Assembly: GCF_001468225.1 (NCBI RefSeq)
Contig: NZ_LNRU01000011.1
Coordinates: 62,001 to 126,000 of the forward strand
Origin: Sphingopyxis sp. H053
GTDB lineage: Bacteria; Pseudomonadota; Alphaproteobacteria; Sphingomonadales; Sphingomonadaceae
Direction: 5' to 3'
DNA: 64,000 nucleotides
Shown one piece after another: positions 17,433 through 25,991 of the stretch (position 1 is the first letter of the stretch; each line of letters begins with the position of its first letter). A program made the translations under genes and the position numbers. The notes under the pieces are model-generated. The model was not told the DNA's origin. It was given only the letters and a program-made list of their open reading frames with translations, and did not search any database.

Positions 17433-19025
17433 ATGGCCGATTTGCGCGAGGCGCTGGCGGCGGCGCAGGCCTATCGCGCCGCGGCCGAGGCGGCGCTTGC
17501 CGAACGACTGGCGCAGGCGCCGATCGACCGCGAGCAGCGTGCAGCGCACGGCTTTGCGTGGGTCGCGACGACGGCCGCGGCGCTGGAGGCGGTGCTGGAA
17601 TGGTGCGCGTCCGGCCGGGAGACGAACCCGCTCGATACGAAAATCGCGGTGCTCGCCTTTGCCGAGGGGATCGGCCAGCTCGTCGGCGGGTTGCCGATGG
17701 GGCAGAACGAGATTTTCCGCCCGGCCGATCTTGGGCTGGGTGCCGAGGCGCTCGCGCTCGCCGATAACTGTGCCGATCTGCTCGACGCCGATCATGCGGG
17801 GGCACGCGCCGATGTCGCGATGGCGCTCGCCGACGGCAACTGGCCGAGCGAGACGCTCCACGACGCCGATCTCGATTCGATCCGCGACCAGTTTCGCCGC
17901 TTCACCGATGCCGAGATCGTTCCGCACGCGCACGGCTGGCACCTCGCGAACGATCTGATCCCCGAAGACACCGTGCAGGCGATGGCCGACCTCGGCACCT
18001 TCGGCGTCTGCATCCCCGAGGCGTTCGGCGGGCTCGGCCTGTCGAAGCTGGTGATGTGCATTGTCACCGAAGAATTGTCGCGTGGCTGGATCGGTGCCGG
18101 GTCGCTCGGCACGCGGTCCGAGATCGCGGGCGAGTTGATCGCGACGGGGGGCACCGACGCGCAGAAGGCCGAATGGCTGCCGCGGATCGCGAGCGGCGAG
18201 ATATTGCCCACCGCGGTGTTCACCGAACCCGACGTCGGGTCGGACCTTGGGTCATTGCAGACGCGCGCGCGCCGCGACGGCGATCATTGGGTGATCGATG
18301 GTGCGAAGACCTGGATCACCCACGCCGCGCGCTCGGACCTGATGACCTTGCTCGCGCGCACCTTGCCCGACGCCAAGGGCTATGCCGGCTTGTCGATGCT
18401 GCTCGTCCCCAAGCCGCGCGGGAGCGAGGCCGAACCGTTCCCCGCCGTCGGGATGAGCGGCAGCGAGATCGAAGTGCTCGGCTATCGCGGGATGCGCGAA
18501 TATGCGTTGCAGTTCGACGCGATGGCGGCGCCCGCCGACGCGCTGCTCGGCGGCGAAGAGGGGCAGGGGTTCAAGCAGCTCATGCGGACCTTCGAAGGCG
18601 CGCGCATCCAGACCGCCGCGCGCGCGGTCGGGGTGGCGCGGCGCGCGCTCGAGCTCGGGCTGGATTATGCGCTCAGCCGCAAGCAGTTCGGCAAGGCGAT
18701 CGTCCATTTCCCGCGCGTGTCGGACAAGCTGGCGATGAGCCTCGTAGACTTCGTGATGGCGCGCGAGCTCAGCTACGCCGCCGCGCGCGCCAAGGACTCG
18801 GGCAAGCGCTGCGATATCGAGGCGGGCATGGCGAAGCTGCTTGCCGCGCGCGCCGCCTGGTCGAACGCCGACGCGAGCCTGCAGATCCACGGCGGCAACG
18901 GCTATGCGCTCGAATATGAGATCAGCCGGGTGCTCTGCGACGCGCGCATCCTCAACATCTTCGAGGGCGCGGCGGAGATTCAGGCGCAGGTGATCGCGCG
19001 CGGGCTGGTCGGGGGGCGCAACTAG
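17433..19025 (+). CDS. mcd: Methylsuccinyl-CoA dehydrogenase-like acyl-CoA dehydrogenase
   Basis: 530-residue flavin acyl-CoA dehydrogenase with an N-terminal extension of about 140 residues before the dehydrogenase fold. Ordinary ACADs have about 380 residues; the extended form is typical of (2S)-methylsuccinyl-CoA dehydrogenase of the ethylmalonyl-CoA pathway. Matching stretches include VTEELSRGWIGAGSLGTRSE, TAVFTEPDVGSDL, FPAVGMSGSEIEVLGYRGM and a C-terminal IHGGNGYALEYEISRVLCDA. The likely catalytic Glu lies in the RTFEGARIQTAAR helix region. It begins 2 bases after the thiolase stop, and its TAG overlaps the convergent lyase stop in CTAG (19022-19025). The Mcd assignment is from recalled family resemblance. 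Confidence 0.82.
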   Translation: MADLREALAAAQAYRAAAEAALAERLAQAPIDREQRAAHGFAWVATTAAALEAVLEWCASGRETNPLDTKIAVLAFAEGIGQLVGGLPMGQNEIFRPADLGLGAEALALADNCADLLDADHAGARADVAMALADGNWPSETLHDADLDSIRDQFRRFTDAEIVPHAHGWHLANDLIPEDTVQAMADLGTFGVCIPEAFGGLGLSKLVMCIVTEELSRGWIGAGSLGTRSEIAGELIATGGTDAQKAEWLPRIASGEILPTAVFTEPDVGSDLGSLQTRARRDGDHWVIDGAKTWITHAARSDLMTLLARTLPDAKGYAGLSMLLVPKPRGSEAEPFPAVGMSGSEIEVLGYRGMREYALQFDAMAAPADALLGGEEGQGFKQLMRTFEGARIQTAARAVGVARRALELGLDYALSRKQFGKAIVHFPRVSDKLAMSLVDFVMARELSYAAARAKDSGKRCDIEAGMAKLLAARAAWSNADASLQIHGGNGYALEYEISRVLCDARILNIFEGAAEIQAQVIARGLVGGRN

Positions 19026-20185
19026 AGCCAGAGCAGGGGCTGGCGGACCGGGAAGTTGCGCACGACCTCGCCGATGGTCGGATCCGGATTGAGGCGCTGC
19101 CAGAGGTCCAGCCAATCGCTGCGCTTTTGCGCGATGCCGCCGAAGAGCAGGCTCGGCTGGCGCACCGGGAAGCCGTCCCGATATTCGACGTCGGGCGGCA
19201 GCGGCCATTTCGCCTTGTCCGCGATGAACGGCGCCATCCACGCGATCGCGCCGCCGATCGAGCGGCCGTCTGGCGTTTTCCAGCCGATCAGTTCGCCGCC
19301 GCCAAGCAGCCACGCCGAGGCGGCGAGCACGTCGAGATTGAAGAGCGCATAGGCATAGGGTTTGGTGCGCGCGAGTTCGAGCGGCTGGCGGCCGTCGGGC
19401 TCGATCTGCGCCGGGATGATCACGGTTCGGAGCCGGCCCCCCGCATCCTCGAGAATATCGGGGCGGCCAAGCAACGCGGCAAAGCACGCTGCCTGCAGCA
19501 GCCAGCAGGTGCCGTGGTTGTTCTTTTCGTCGCGTTCGGTGGTGCCGAAGCGCGAGGTGGTCAGCCAGTCGAGATAGGCGGCGAACCAGCGCTCGACGCC
19601 CGCGCGGATCGCGGCATAGCCCGGTGCCTCTTTGCGCGCGAACAGCGTGGCGGCGCGCGCGACCTCGACGATCTGCAGCGTGTCGATCACCCCGATCGCG
19701 CGGCCGCTGTTCACGCCGATGATCGCCTGCGCGTGGTTCAGGTTCGGGTTCATCCGCGTCTTCGGATCGACGAACCACGCGGTCAGGTGGCGCATCGCGG
19801 CGCCCGCAAAACGCGTCTCGCCGGTGAGGTCCCACAGCGCCGCAAGCGCGGGCACGGTGCGGCCGAAGGCGATCAGCGCGTCGCGGTGGCCGTCGAACTT
19901 GTCGGGGTTCGAGCGGCCGTCGCGGCGCACATAGGGACCGCCGGGGTTTGCCGGGTCGGGCCACCAATAATCGCCCTCGGAATAATAGTCGTGCCGACCC
20001 GCGGGGCTGCGCGGCGCGAGGATCGCGGTGATGGTGCGCGGTTTGGCGGCGAGCAGGACTTCGGCTTGCGGCAGCAGGCGGCGGCGCTCGATTGCGCGGA
20101 TGTCGAGCGCGCCGGGCCGCGGGCGCGCCCATGCTGCCGGTGCGGCGAGCAGTGCGGCAAGCAGCAGGGAGCGGCGCGCGATCAT
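19022..20185 (-). CDS. Alginate-lyase family (PL38-like) polysaccharide lyase
   Basis: 387-residue secreted enzyme with signal peptide (about 1-20, ending AAWA) and an alpha/alpha-barrel alginate-lyase-type domain. Family signatures are DYYSEGDYWWPDPANPGGPY with RRDGRSNPDKF, and NNHGTCW, whose Asn-His pair is expected in the active site. This form is grouped with PL38 (glucuronan/alginate-like substrates) more than classical PL5. Likely periplasmic, cleaving uronate chains imported by the TonB receptor. Only 9 bases separate it from its paralogue upstream; the stop overlaps the convergent mcd stop. Confidence 0.8.
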   Translation of the reverse strand: MIARRSLLLAALLAAPAAWARPRPGALDIRAIERRRLLPQAEVLLAAKPRTITAILAPRSPAGRHDYYSEGDYWWPDPANPGGPYVRRDGRSNPDKFDGHRDALIAFGRTVPALAALWDLTGETRFAGAAMRHLTAWFVDPKTRMNPNLNHAQAIIGVNSGRAIGVIDTLQIVEVARAATLFARKEAPGYAAIRAGVERWFAAYLDWLTTSRFGTTERDEKNNHGTCWLLQAACFAALLGRPDILEDAGGRLRTVIIPAQIEPDGRQPLELARTKPYAYALFNLDVLAASAWLLGGGELIGWKTPDGRSIGGAIAWMAPFIADKAKWPLPPDVEYRDGFPVRQPSLLFGGIAQKRSDWLDLWQRLNPDPTIGEVVRNFPVRQPLLWL

Positions 20186-20194
20186 CCTCCGTCC

Positions 20195-21430
20195 TTACCG
20201 CGTGCGATGGCGCAGCAACAGGTCGCCGCCGATGCTGCGCGGATAGGCGCCGGGACCCCATGCATCGTCGGCGCGCACGAGCAGCGCGTCGAGCGTGTCG
20301 GCGGGCCAGCCTTGCTCCTTGTACGGCCAGTCGGCGGCGCGGTCGCGCCAGGCGGCGACATAGCCGGTCGCCTTGCGCAGCGAGCGGCCCTTTTCCTCGG
20401 CGCGATAAAGGTCGATGCCGAGGCACGCCGCGCTGTCGGCGACGGTGTAGGCGGCACCCAGCGCATAGAGCGAATAATGGAAACTGCGCGTGCGGGTCAA
20501 TTCCTCGGGCAGCGCCCCCGACGTGTCGATCTGCTGCGCGATCCGCGCCTTGGGAAAGGCGGTGACGATCGCGCGCGCGATGTCGGGCCGCCGCGCGAAC
20601 AACGCAAAACGCGCAACCTGCGCATCGTACCACAGGCCGTGGTTGTTCGACGCCTTGCCCTCGGCCTTGCCGTTCGGGCTGCTCAGCATCCAGTCGAGAT
20701 AGCGCGAAAACCAGCCTTCGAGCGCGGTCGTCTCGACCGGCGTCAATGCGCCCGACGGGCCGATCAGCCCTACCGCGTCGATCACGCCGATAAAGCTCGC
20801 GCCGTCGAGTACGCCTTCGGGGCGGCCGTTCGACACGCCCGGCACCGCCTGCGCAAAATTCATGTTCGGGTTCATCGCGGTGGCGGGGTCGAGGAACCAG
20901 GCGCGGATCGCCTGCGCCGCACCCGCGGCATATTTGCGGTCGCCGCTGTAATAATAGGCAAGCGCGAGCGTGTCGGCTTCGCGCGCCATGCGGCTCAGCG
21001 CCAAGCGGTCGAAGCGATTGCTTTCGATATCGGGATTGGTGTCGCCGTCGCGGCGCACATAGGCGCCTTTCGGATTCGCGGGGTTCGGCCACCAATAACG
21101 CGCGAGGCTGACATAATCGTGGCGGTCGCCCGACACCGGAATGCTGCGCTTGTCCATCACCGAGGCGGGCTTTGATGCGAGCGCCGTGTCGGCGCGTATG
21201 ATCAGCTCGCGGTAGGCGGCGCCGAGCGCCGCATCATCGGGAAGCGCCGCCTTGATCGCCTCAAGATCGGCGGGGCGCAGCGTGAAGGTGCGGCGCCCGT
21301 CGAACGATGCCGAATAGCCCTCGCTCGCGTTGCAGGTGGAATCCGGGGAAAAAGCCGCCGCCGCGGACGGAAATGACGCGGCGGCGGCCAGTATAGCCCA
21401 AGGGAGTCGGGCTAAAGTCGCTGGCTTCAC
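20195..21430 (-). CDS. Alginate-lyase family (PL38-like) polysaccharide lyase, paralogue
   Basis: 411-residue paralogue of the next gene. It has a signal peptide (hydrophobic 10-25, AAAA-F), then HDYVSLARYWWPNPANPKGAY, RRDGDTNPDIES and NNHGLWYDAQ (active-site Asn-His). Two divergent paralogues side by side suggest endo/exo or different-linkage roles on one polyuronate. The start is the GTG at 21430, which overlaps the TonB receptor stop (GTGA); no other start fits the signal peptide. It is co-transcribed with the receptor. Confidence 0.8.
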   Translation of the reverse strand: MKPATLARLPWAILAAAASFPSAAAAFSPDSTCNASEGYSASFDGRRTFTLRPADLEAIKAALPDDAALGAAYRELIIRADTALASKPASVMDKRSIPVSGDRHDYVSLARYWWPNPANPKGAYVRRDGDTNPDIESNRFDRLALSRMAREADTLALAYYYSGDRKYAAGAAQAIRAWFLDPATAMNPNMNFAQAVPGVSNGRPEGVLDGASFIGVIDAVGLIGPSGALTPVETTALEGWFSRYLDWMLSSPNGKAEGKASNNHGLWYDAQVARFALFARRPDIARAIVTAFPKARIAQQIDTSGALPEELTRTRSFHYSLYALGAAYTVADSAACLGIDLYRAEEKGRSLRKATGYVAAWRDRAADWPYKEQGWPADTLDALLVRADDAWGPGAYPRSIGGDLLLRHRTR

Positions 21431-24366
21431 AGGCGGACCCGGAAGCCGAAGAAATATTGCGGGCCGCTGCGCGACACCTCGGCGATGCTGTCGTACCCGC
21501 CCTTGACCATGATATCCTGCGTGTTCGTGACGTTGAGCGCCTGCAGCTTGACCTGAACATTTTTGGTGAGGTCGTACTGCGCCGACAGGTTCAGATAGGT
21601 GCCGCCGCGGATCTCGCGGTTGGTGCCGCCGTTCGGCTTGTAATAGCCCGAGCGGTAACGAAGGTTCGCGCGGAGCGAGAGGCCCCATTTTTCGAACCAC
21701 ACCGATCCGCTCGCGGTCCATTTCGACAGCCCGATCAGATTGGCCGGGTCGACATAGTCGGCGATCGGCGAGGTGTCGGGATATTCGAAATTGGCAAAGG
21801 CGCGGTTGACCGAGCCCTGGACGCCGAACCCGTCGAGCGGATCGGGAAGCCAGGTGAAGGCGTGGCTCGCGGTCGCCTCGACCCCATAAAGATGCCGCGT
21901 TTCGGCGTCGTTCGTCGGGGCCACCGGGGCGATGGTGACGGTTTCGGTCACCGGCGCGCCGCCGTCGCGGATCGTCGTGATCGTGACATCGGTGGAGATC
22001 GGCTCCTCGGCGCTGATCACCGTGCCCTTCGCCCATTTATAATAGCCCGCGACCGAGATTAACGTGTCCTGCGACGCGTAAAGCTCGAGGCTGGCGTCGA
22101 GGTTCCATGCGCGCAGCGGCTTGAGGTTCGGGTTGCCCGTCGTCGCGTTGAAGATGATATTGTCGACCCCCGTCGCCGAGGTGGTCGGGTTGAGGTTGAC
22201 CCCCGCGCCGAAGCTTTCGATCCCCGAGCGCGCGATGGCGCGATAGGCGGCGAGGCGCAATTTGACCTCTTGCGACAGGTCGAAGGCGATGTTCGCCGAC
22301 GGCAGGAAATAATTATAGCTGCCCTTCGCCTTGTTGGTCTGGAGCTGGCCCGCCGGGTCGACGCCGATCGAATAGGTGTCGCCGACGGTGTCGATGACGA
22401 TCCGGTAAGGCTGGCGGAAACCGATCGAGGTGATGTCGGTCCTGACCCAGCGCAGGCCGATATTGCCGCTGAACGGCACGCTGCCCGCGTCGGATTCGAA
22501 ATTCGCCATCGCATAAGCGGCATAGATGCGTTCGGTGACGTCGATGTCGCTCGGGTCGCGGCCGTCCTCAGGATAGGGCAGCGCGTCGTCGCTGCCGGCA
22601 AAGGTCCGGAAAAGGCAGTCGTTGTCGAAGGTCGCCCATTTGGTGACGTTCGTCCCCATGCCCTTCATGTAACTGGTCGTGGTGAAGGGCACGCGGCAAT
22701 TCCGGTTCGCCTGCGTGATCAGCGCGGTGACCTGCGCGGGGGTGCCGGGGATCGTGTTGAGATCGTTGTTGCGGGCATTGTCGTTCGTACGCTGGTGATC
22801 CGACACACGCCCGCCGACTTTGATCCCGGTGATGAAGCCGTCGAGTTCGCGGTCGATGTCGAGCCGCGCCGCCCAGATCCGGTCCTTGCGGTCGGTAACG
22901 AAGCGGTTGCGTGCATAAACCGCGTTGTTGGCGGTCGCGAGGAACAGGTTCGGGTCGGTGATGTCGAAATTGTCGAACGCGACGACCGGCACGACATCGT
23001 CGCCTTCATAGGTCAGCGTATAGCCGACGCGGCGCGTCGAGCGCATGCGCGTCTGCTTCTGCGTTTCGGTGCGGTGGCTGTTCGAATAGGAGGCGTCGAG
23101 CGCGACGTTCCAGCGGTCGGGCGACCAGATCAGGCTCAAACCGCCGCCCAGATACTCCTCGACGCGCCGCCGCGTTTCGAGCTGGTTTTCGAGGTTCGAA
23201 TTGCCGCGATAGCTCATCAACGCGCCGGACGAATAGCCGTTGCTGCCGTCGCCGATGACCAGCGGCTGGACCCCGCGCAGCCCCTCGGTGATGCCGAGGA
23301 CGTTGCGGTCCTCGAGGCTGTTGCGGTTTGAATATTGACCGTCGATCGCGATTTCGAACTCGGGCGACGGGCGCCACTGGATCGCACCGATCAGGCCGTC
23401 GCGCACTTCGGACGTCGTCTGGGTGCGGAAGCTGCGCGACGAATTGGCGAAATAGGCGGGTCCACGCGTTTCGCCGACCACCACGGGCGTCGCGCCCGCA
23501 CTCGGCGCAACCGAGCGCGGACCCGTCGCGAAGGTGCAGTTCTGGCTGGCGCCCGCCGCAATCTGCGCGGCGGCACTGCCGGTCAGCTGGAAGGGATTGT
23601 TCGCCGAGGTGTTGCAGAGCTGGAAGGTCGAATTGGCGTTGTAATAATCCTCGGGCGCGGTCGTGTCCTGCCGCTGGTAACCGATCGACACGCCGATATC
23701 GCCGAGCCCGGTTTCGAACTGGTCGGTGTAGGAGAAATTCGCGCGATAGCCGAGGCCGTCGTGCTGATAGACGTCATTGTCCTGCGGCTGGAAATCGCCG
23801 CGTACCTCGAACTGGATACGCCGCTTGCCGTAATCGAGCGGCTTCATCGACTTGAGCTCGATCACCCCGCCGACGCCGCCCTCGAGGAAGTCGGCGCGCT
23901 GGGTTTTATAGACGAGCACCCCGTTGACGAGTTCGGACGGGAATTGCTGGAAGGCGACCGAACGGTCGGGGCCGGCGGTCGATACCTCGCGCCCGTTGAA
24001 GGTCGAAAAGCTCAGGGTCGGGCCGAGGCCGCGCACCGACAGCTCGTTGGCGTTGCCCTTGAAGCGGTCGGCCGAGACGCCGACGATGCGTTCGAGTGTG
24101 TCGCCGACCGAATTGTCGGGGGTCGCGCCGATTTCGTCGCTGACGAGGCCATCGACAACGACGTCGGCGGCGCGCTTGAATTCGATCGAGCTGCGCTGCG
24201 TCGCACGGGTACCGGTGACGAGGATTTCGTCGCCGCCATCGACCGCCGCCGCCTGTTCGCTCCCGATTTCGGCGGGGGCTTCCTGTGCCCAGGCGGGCAT
24301 CGCAGTAAATAGCGCAGCGGACGCCAACAGGGCGGCGCGGGTCGGCAAGGCCGATGGTGACTTCAT
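21427..24366 (-). CDS. TonB-dependent receptor for oligo-uronates
   Basis: 979-residue outer-membrane receptor with signal peptide (ends MPAWA-Q), TonB-box/plug region (DEILVTGTRATQRSSIEFKR) and plug domain (GDTLERIVGVSADRFKGNAN). The 22-stranded barrel ends in ...YFFGFRVRL. This is the sphingomonad/Caulobacter carbohydrate type. The start is chosen at the Met with an AAGGAGAGGG site, which gives the only good signal peptide. It sits directly upstream of, and is coupled to, the two lyases, so its substrate is likely the polysaccharide or oligosaccharides they cut. Regulation: two TTGT-N3-ACAT boxes and a TTGATACC/GGTGTCAA palindrome lie within 100 bases upstream. Confidence 0.9.
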   Translation of the reverse strand: MKSPSALPTRAALLASAALFTAMPAWAQEAPAEIGSEQAAAVDGGDEILVTGTRATQRSSIEFKRAADVVVDGLVSDEIGATPDNSVGDTLERIVGVSADRFKGNANELSVRGLGPTLSFSTFNGREVSTAGPDRSVAFQQFPSELVNGVLVYKTQRADFLEGGVGGVIELKSMKPLDYGKRRIQFEVRGDFQPQDNDVYQHDGLGYRANFSYTDQFETGLGDIGVSIGYQRQDTTAPEDYYNANSTFQLCNTSANNPFQLTGSAAAQIAAGASQNCTFATGPRSVAPSAGATPVVVGETRGPAYFANSSRSFRTQTTSEVRDGLIGAIQWRPSPEFEIAIDGQYSNRNSLEDRNVLGITEGLRGVQPLVIGDGSNGYSSGALMSYRGNSNLENQLETRRRVEEYLGGGLSLIWSPDRWNVALDASYSNSHRTETQKQTRMRSTRRVGYTLTYEGDDVVPVVAFDNFDITDPNLFLATANNAVYARNRFVTDRKDRIWAARLDIDRELDGFITGIKVGGRVSDHQRTNDNARNNDLNTIPGTPAQVTALITQANRNCRVPFTTTSYMKGMGTNVTKWATFDNDCLFRTFAGSDDALPYPEDGRDPSDIDVTERIYAAYAMANFESDAGSVPFSGNIGLRWVRTDITSIGFRQPYRIVIDTVGDTYSIGVDPAGQLQTNKAKGSYNYFLPSANIAFDLSQEVKLRLAAYRAIARSGIESFGAGVNLNPTTSATGVDNIIFNATTGNPNLKPLRAWNLDASLELYASQDTLISVAGYYKWAKGTVISAEEPISTDVTITTIRDGGAPVTETVTIAPVAPTNDAETRHLYGVEATASHAFTWLPDPLDGFGVQGSVNRAFANFEYPDTSPIADYVDPANLIGLSKWTASGSVWFEKWGLSLRANLRYRSGYYKPNGGTNREIRGGTYLNLSAQYDLTKNVQVKLQALNVTNTQDIMVKGGYDSIAEVSRSGPQYFFGFRVRL

Positions 24367-24412
24367 TTCCCTCTCCTTTTTCACGCCGCCCCTGGTGGCG
24401 GCACTGACCCGG

Positions 24413-24428
24413 TTGATACCGGTGTCAA
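24413..24428. promoter_or_regulatory. ACCGGT-centred operator-like palindrome at the TonB receptor
   Basis: TTGATACC/GGTGTCAA, a palindrome with one mismatch in 8, centred 55 bases upstream of the receptor ATG. A nearly matching box lies at 25905-25919 in front of manD. The form resembles LacI-family operators; no lacI gene is in the window. Confidence 0.55.
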
Positions 24429-24434
24429 TTTTAG

Positions 24435-24464
24435 ATGTAATACAACTTGCGAGATGTATTACAA
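24435..24464. promoter_or_regulatory. Paired GntR/FadR-type operator boxes
   Basis: On the minus strand TTGTAATACAT (24464-24454) and TTGTATTACAT (24445-24435), together an inverted repeat 24436-24463 with 12-base arms and one mismatch. Both fit the FCD-GntR consensus TNGTNNNACNA. The likely binder is the GntR protein encoded at 28142-28849. Confidence 0.65.
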
Positions 24465-24504
24465 CTTTGGGAGGGTAAGTCAATCGCCCGCATTGTGGGG
24501 GGCT

Positions 24505-24532
24505 ACGGGCCGGTCACGGTGGACCGGCCCGT
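24505..24532 (-). terminator. Hairpin terminator after the GH88/105 gene
   Basis: Eleven-bp GC-rich stem (24505-24515 with 24522-24532) and a six-base loop, 7 bases beyond the hydrolase stop. The T-run (24532-24535) is on the plus-strand side, so on the minus strand it is a hairpin without a clear U tract. It insulates the hydrolase from the receptor promoter. Confidence 0.6.
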
Positions 24533-24538
24533 TTTATA

Positions 24539-25690
24539 TCAACGCTTTACGCGCTTTTTCGACAGGTCGTACATCGCGGTGCCGGCGAGCAGATAGGCGC
24601 CGCTTCCGTAAAATTGCGTCTCTTTCGCCGACACGCTGTCGGGCCGGTCGCCGACCTGCTGGACCCAGCCGAGCATGCCGTCGGGCTGCACCGCGCGCTG
24701 CAGCGCGTCCCATCCGCGCAGCGCGGCGGGCTCATATGTCGCGCGGTCGAGCAGGCCGTTGTCGACGCCCCAGGCAAAGGCATAGGTGAAGAAGGCGGTG
24801 CCGCTCGATTCGGGCGGCGTGCCGGGGTCGTTGTCGAGCAGCGACGCGGGCCAATAGCCGTCGGCCTTTTGCAGCGTCACGAGTTTCGCCGCCATGTCCT
24901 TGAACAGTTTCGTGTAGATCGGCCGCTTCGGATCCTTCTTGTCCATCACCTGCAGCATCCGCACGAGGCCGCCCATCACCCAGCCGTTGCCGCGGCTCCA
25001 GAACAGCTTGCGGCCCTTGGCGTCGCGCATGTCGAAAAAGCGGCTGTCGCGGAAATAGAGATTTTCCGACGGGTCGAAGAGATAGTCGGTCGTCGCCCTA
25101 TATTCCTCGTGCGCGAAATCGGCGTAGCGTTTGTCGCCCGTCGCTTTCGACAGCCGCAGCAGGGTCGGCGGCGCCATGAACAAAGCGTCGCACCAGCACC
25201 AGCGGTCCGTGCATATCGATGTGTTCTTGCCCGGCGCGACGGGGATGAATTCGAGGCCGATCGTCGGGCGATTGGCGAGGACATTGTCGAAATAGGCTTT
25301 CGTCGGCGCGATCACGCCTTTGCCCGCACCACTCTGCGCCGCCCACAGCCACGCCTGCCCGATGAGCTGATCGTCGGCGTGATAGGCGAGGTCGCCAAGC
25401 TGCCATTTCTCGGCGCGGCCGAGATCGAGCAGTGGTTGCGCATATTTTTTGTCGCGGCTGGCGAGCTCGGTCAGCGCGACCCAGAAGGTCGCCTGCTGCC
25501 AGTCGCGCACTTCCTGCACGCTCTTGCGCGCCGCGGGCATCGTCGCCCAGTTGGTGCGGTTCGCGAGCTGCCAGTCGGCGACGCGGCGCGTCTGCGCGAG
25601 GATCGCCGCGGGCTGCGGCATCGCGGGTTCGGCGGGTGCCACCGCGGCGGCGGGGGCGGTCATCATCAGGGCAAAGAGGCTCAGCGGCAT
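24539..25690 (-). CDS. Glycoside hydrolase family 88/105 (unsaturated uronyl hydrolase)
   Basis: 383-residue alpha/alpha-barrel hydrolase of the GH105/GH88 kind. It removes the 4,5-unsaturated uronic acid that lyases leave at the non-reducing end. Seen: signal-like hydrophobic start, WCWCDALFMAPPTLLRL (catalytic Asp region), SRGNGWVMGGL and a C-terminal GSGAYLLAG. Start chosen at the Met with AAGGAA site; the frame stays open far upstream (to 26104) but has no better start. Fits between the lyases and ManD in a polyuronate pathway. Exact glycan (glucuronan, ulvan-like, rhamnogalacturonan) is unresolved. Confidence 0.82.
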   Translation of the reverse strand: MPLSLFALMMTAPAAAVAPAEPAMPQPAAILAQTRRVADWQLANRTNWATMPAARKSVQEVRDWQQATFWVALTELASRDKKYAQPLLDLGRAEKWQLGDLAYHADDQLIGQAWLWAAQSGAGKGVIAPTKAYFDNVLANRPTIGLEFIPVAPGKNTSICTDRWCWCDALFMAPPTLLRLSKATGDKRYADFAHEEYRATTDYLFDPSENLYFRDSRFFDMRDAKGRKLFWSRGNGWVMGGLVRMLQVMDKKDPKRPIYTKLFKDMAAKLVTLQKADGYWPASLLDNDPGTPPESSGTAFFTYAFAWGVDNGLLDRATYEPAALRGWDALQRAVQPDGMLGWVQQVGDRPDSVSAKETQFYGSGAYLLAGTAMYDLSKKRVKR

Positions 25691-25991
25691 GGCATTTCCT
25701 TCACGGCAACAAGGGGCGACCAGCGAAAGGAGGCACGTTTCGGCGTGATCTTGCCAGGGGCCGCGCGCGCCGCCCGCATAGCGCTGGGCGACGGTCTCCA
25801 CCGCGGCGATGATATGATGTCCGAAAAGCGCGCGCATGCGGCAGGCGGGGTGCATCGGGCGCTGCGCATCGTGTTTCCTCTCCCATGGAGGTGTCGGCCT
25901 GACCTTGACACCGGTGACATATGTCTTTCCTTTTGGATCGAGTGTCAATAAGGTTGTCACACAACTAGTCATGTGGCGATGAGGGGATGGA
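25691..25991. promoter_or_regulatory. Divergent control region of GH88/105 and manD
   Basis: 301 bases. It holds an ACCGGT palindrome-like box TTGACACCGGTGACA (25905-25919), a GntR-type box TTGTCACACAA (25954-25964, 27 bases before the manD ATG), and on the minus strand a strong site GGGAGAGGAAACACG before an ATG at 25869. That ATG opens a 62-codon frame which ends at 25681, just inside the hydrolase gene. Confidence 0.6.
25954..25964. promoter_or_regulatory. GntR/FadR-type operator at manD
   Basis: TTGTCACACAA fits TNGTNNNACNA and is flanked by GG...CT to give GTTGT-CAC-ACAAC. The position just before manD suits repression by the GntR protein of the same operon side. Same class of box as at 24435-24464. 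Confidence 0.6.

Noticed and set aside
18252-21095. 947-codon minus-strand frame across mcd and the lyases
   Set aside because: Out of frame with the lyases and antisense to mcd; Arg-rich shadow.
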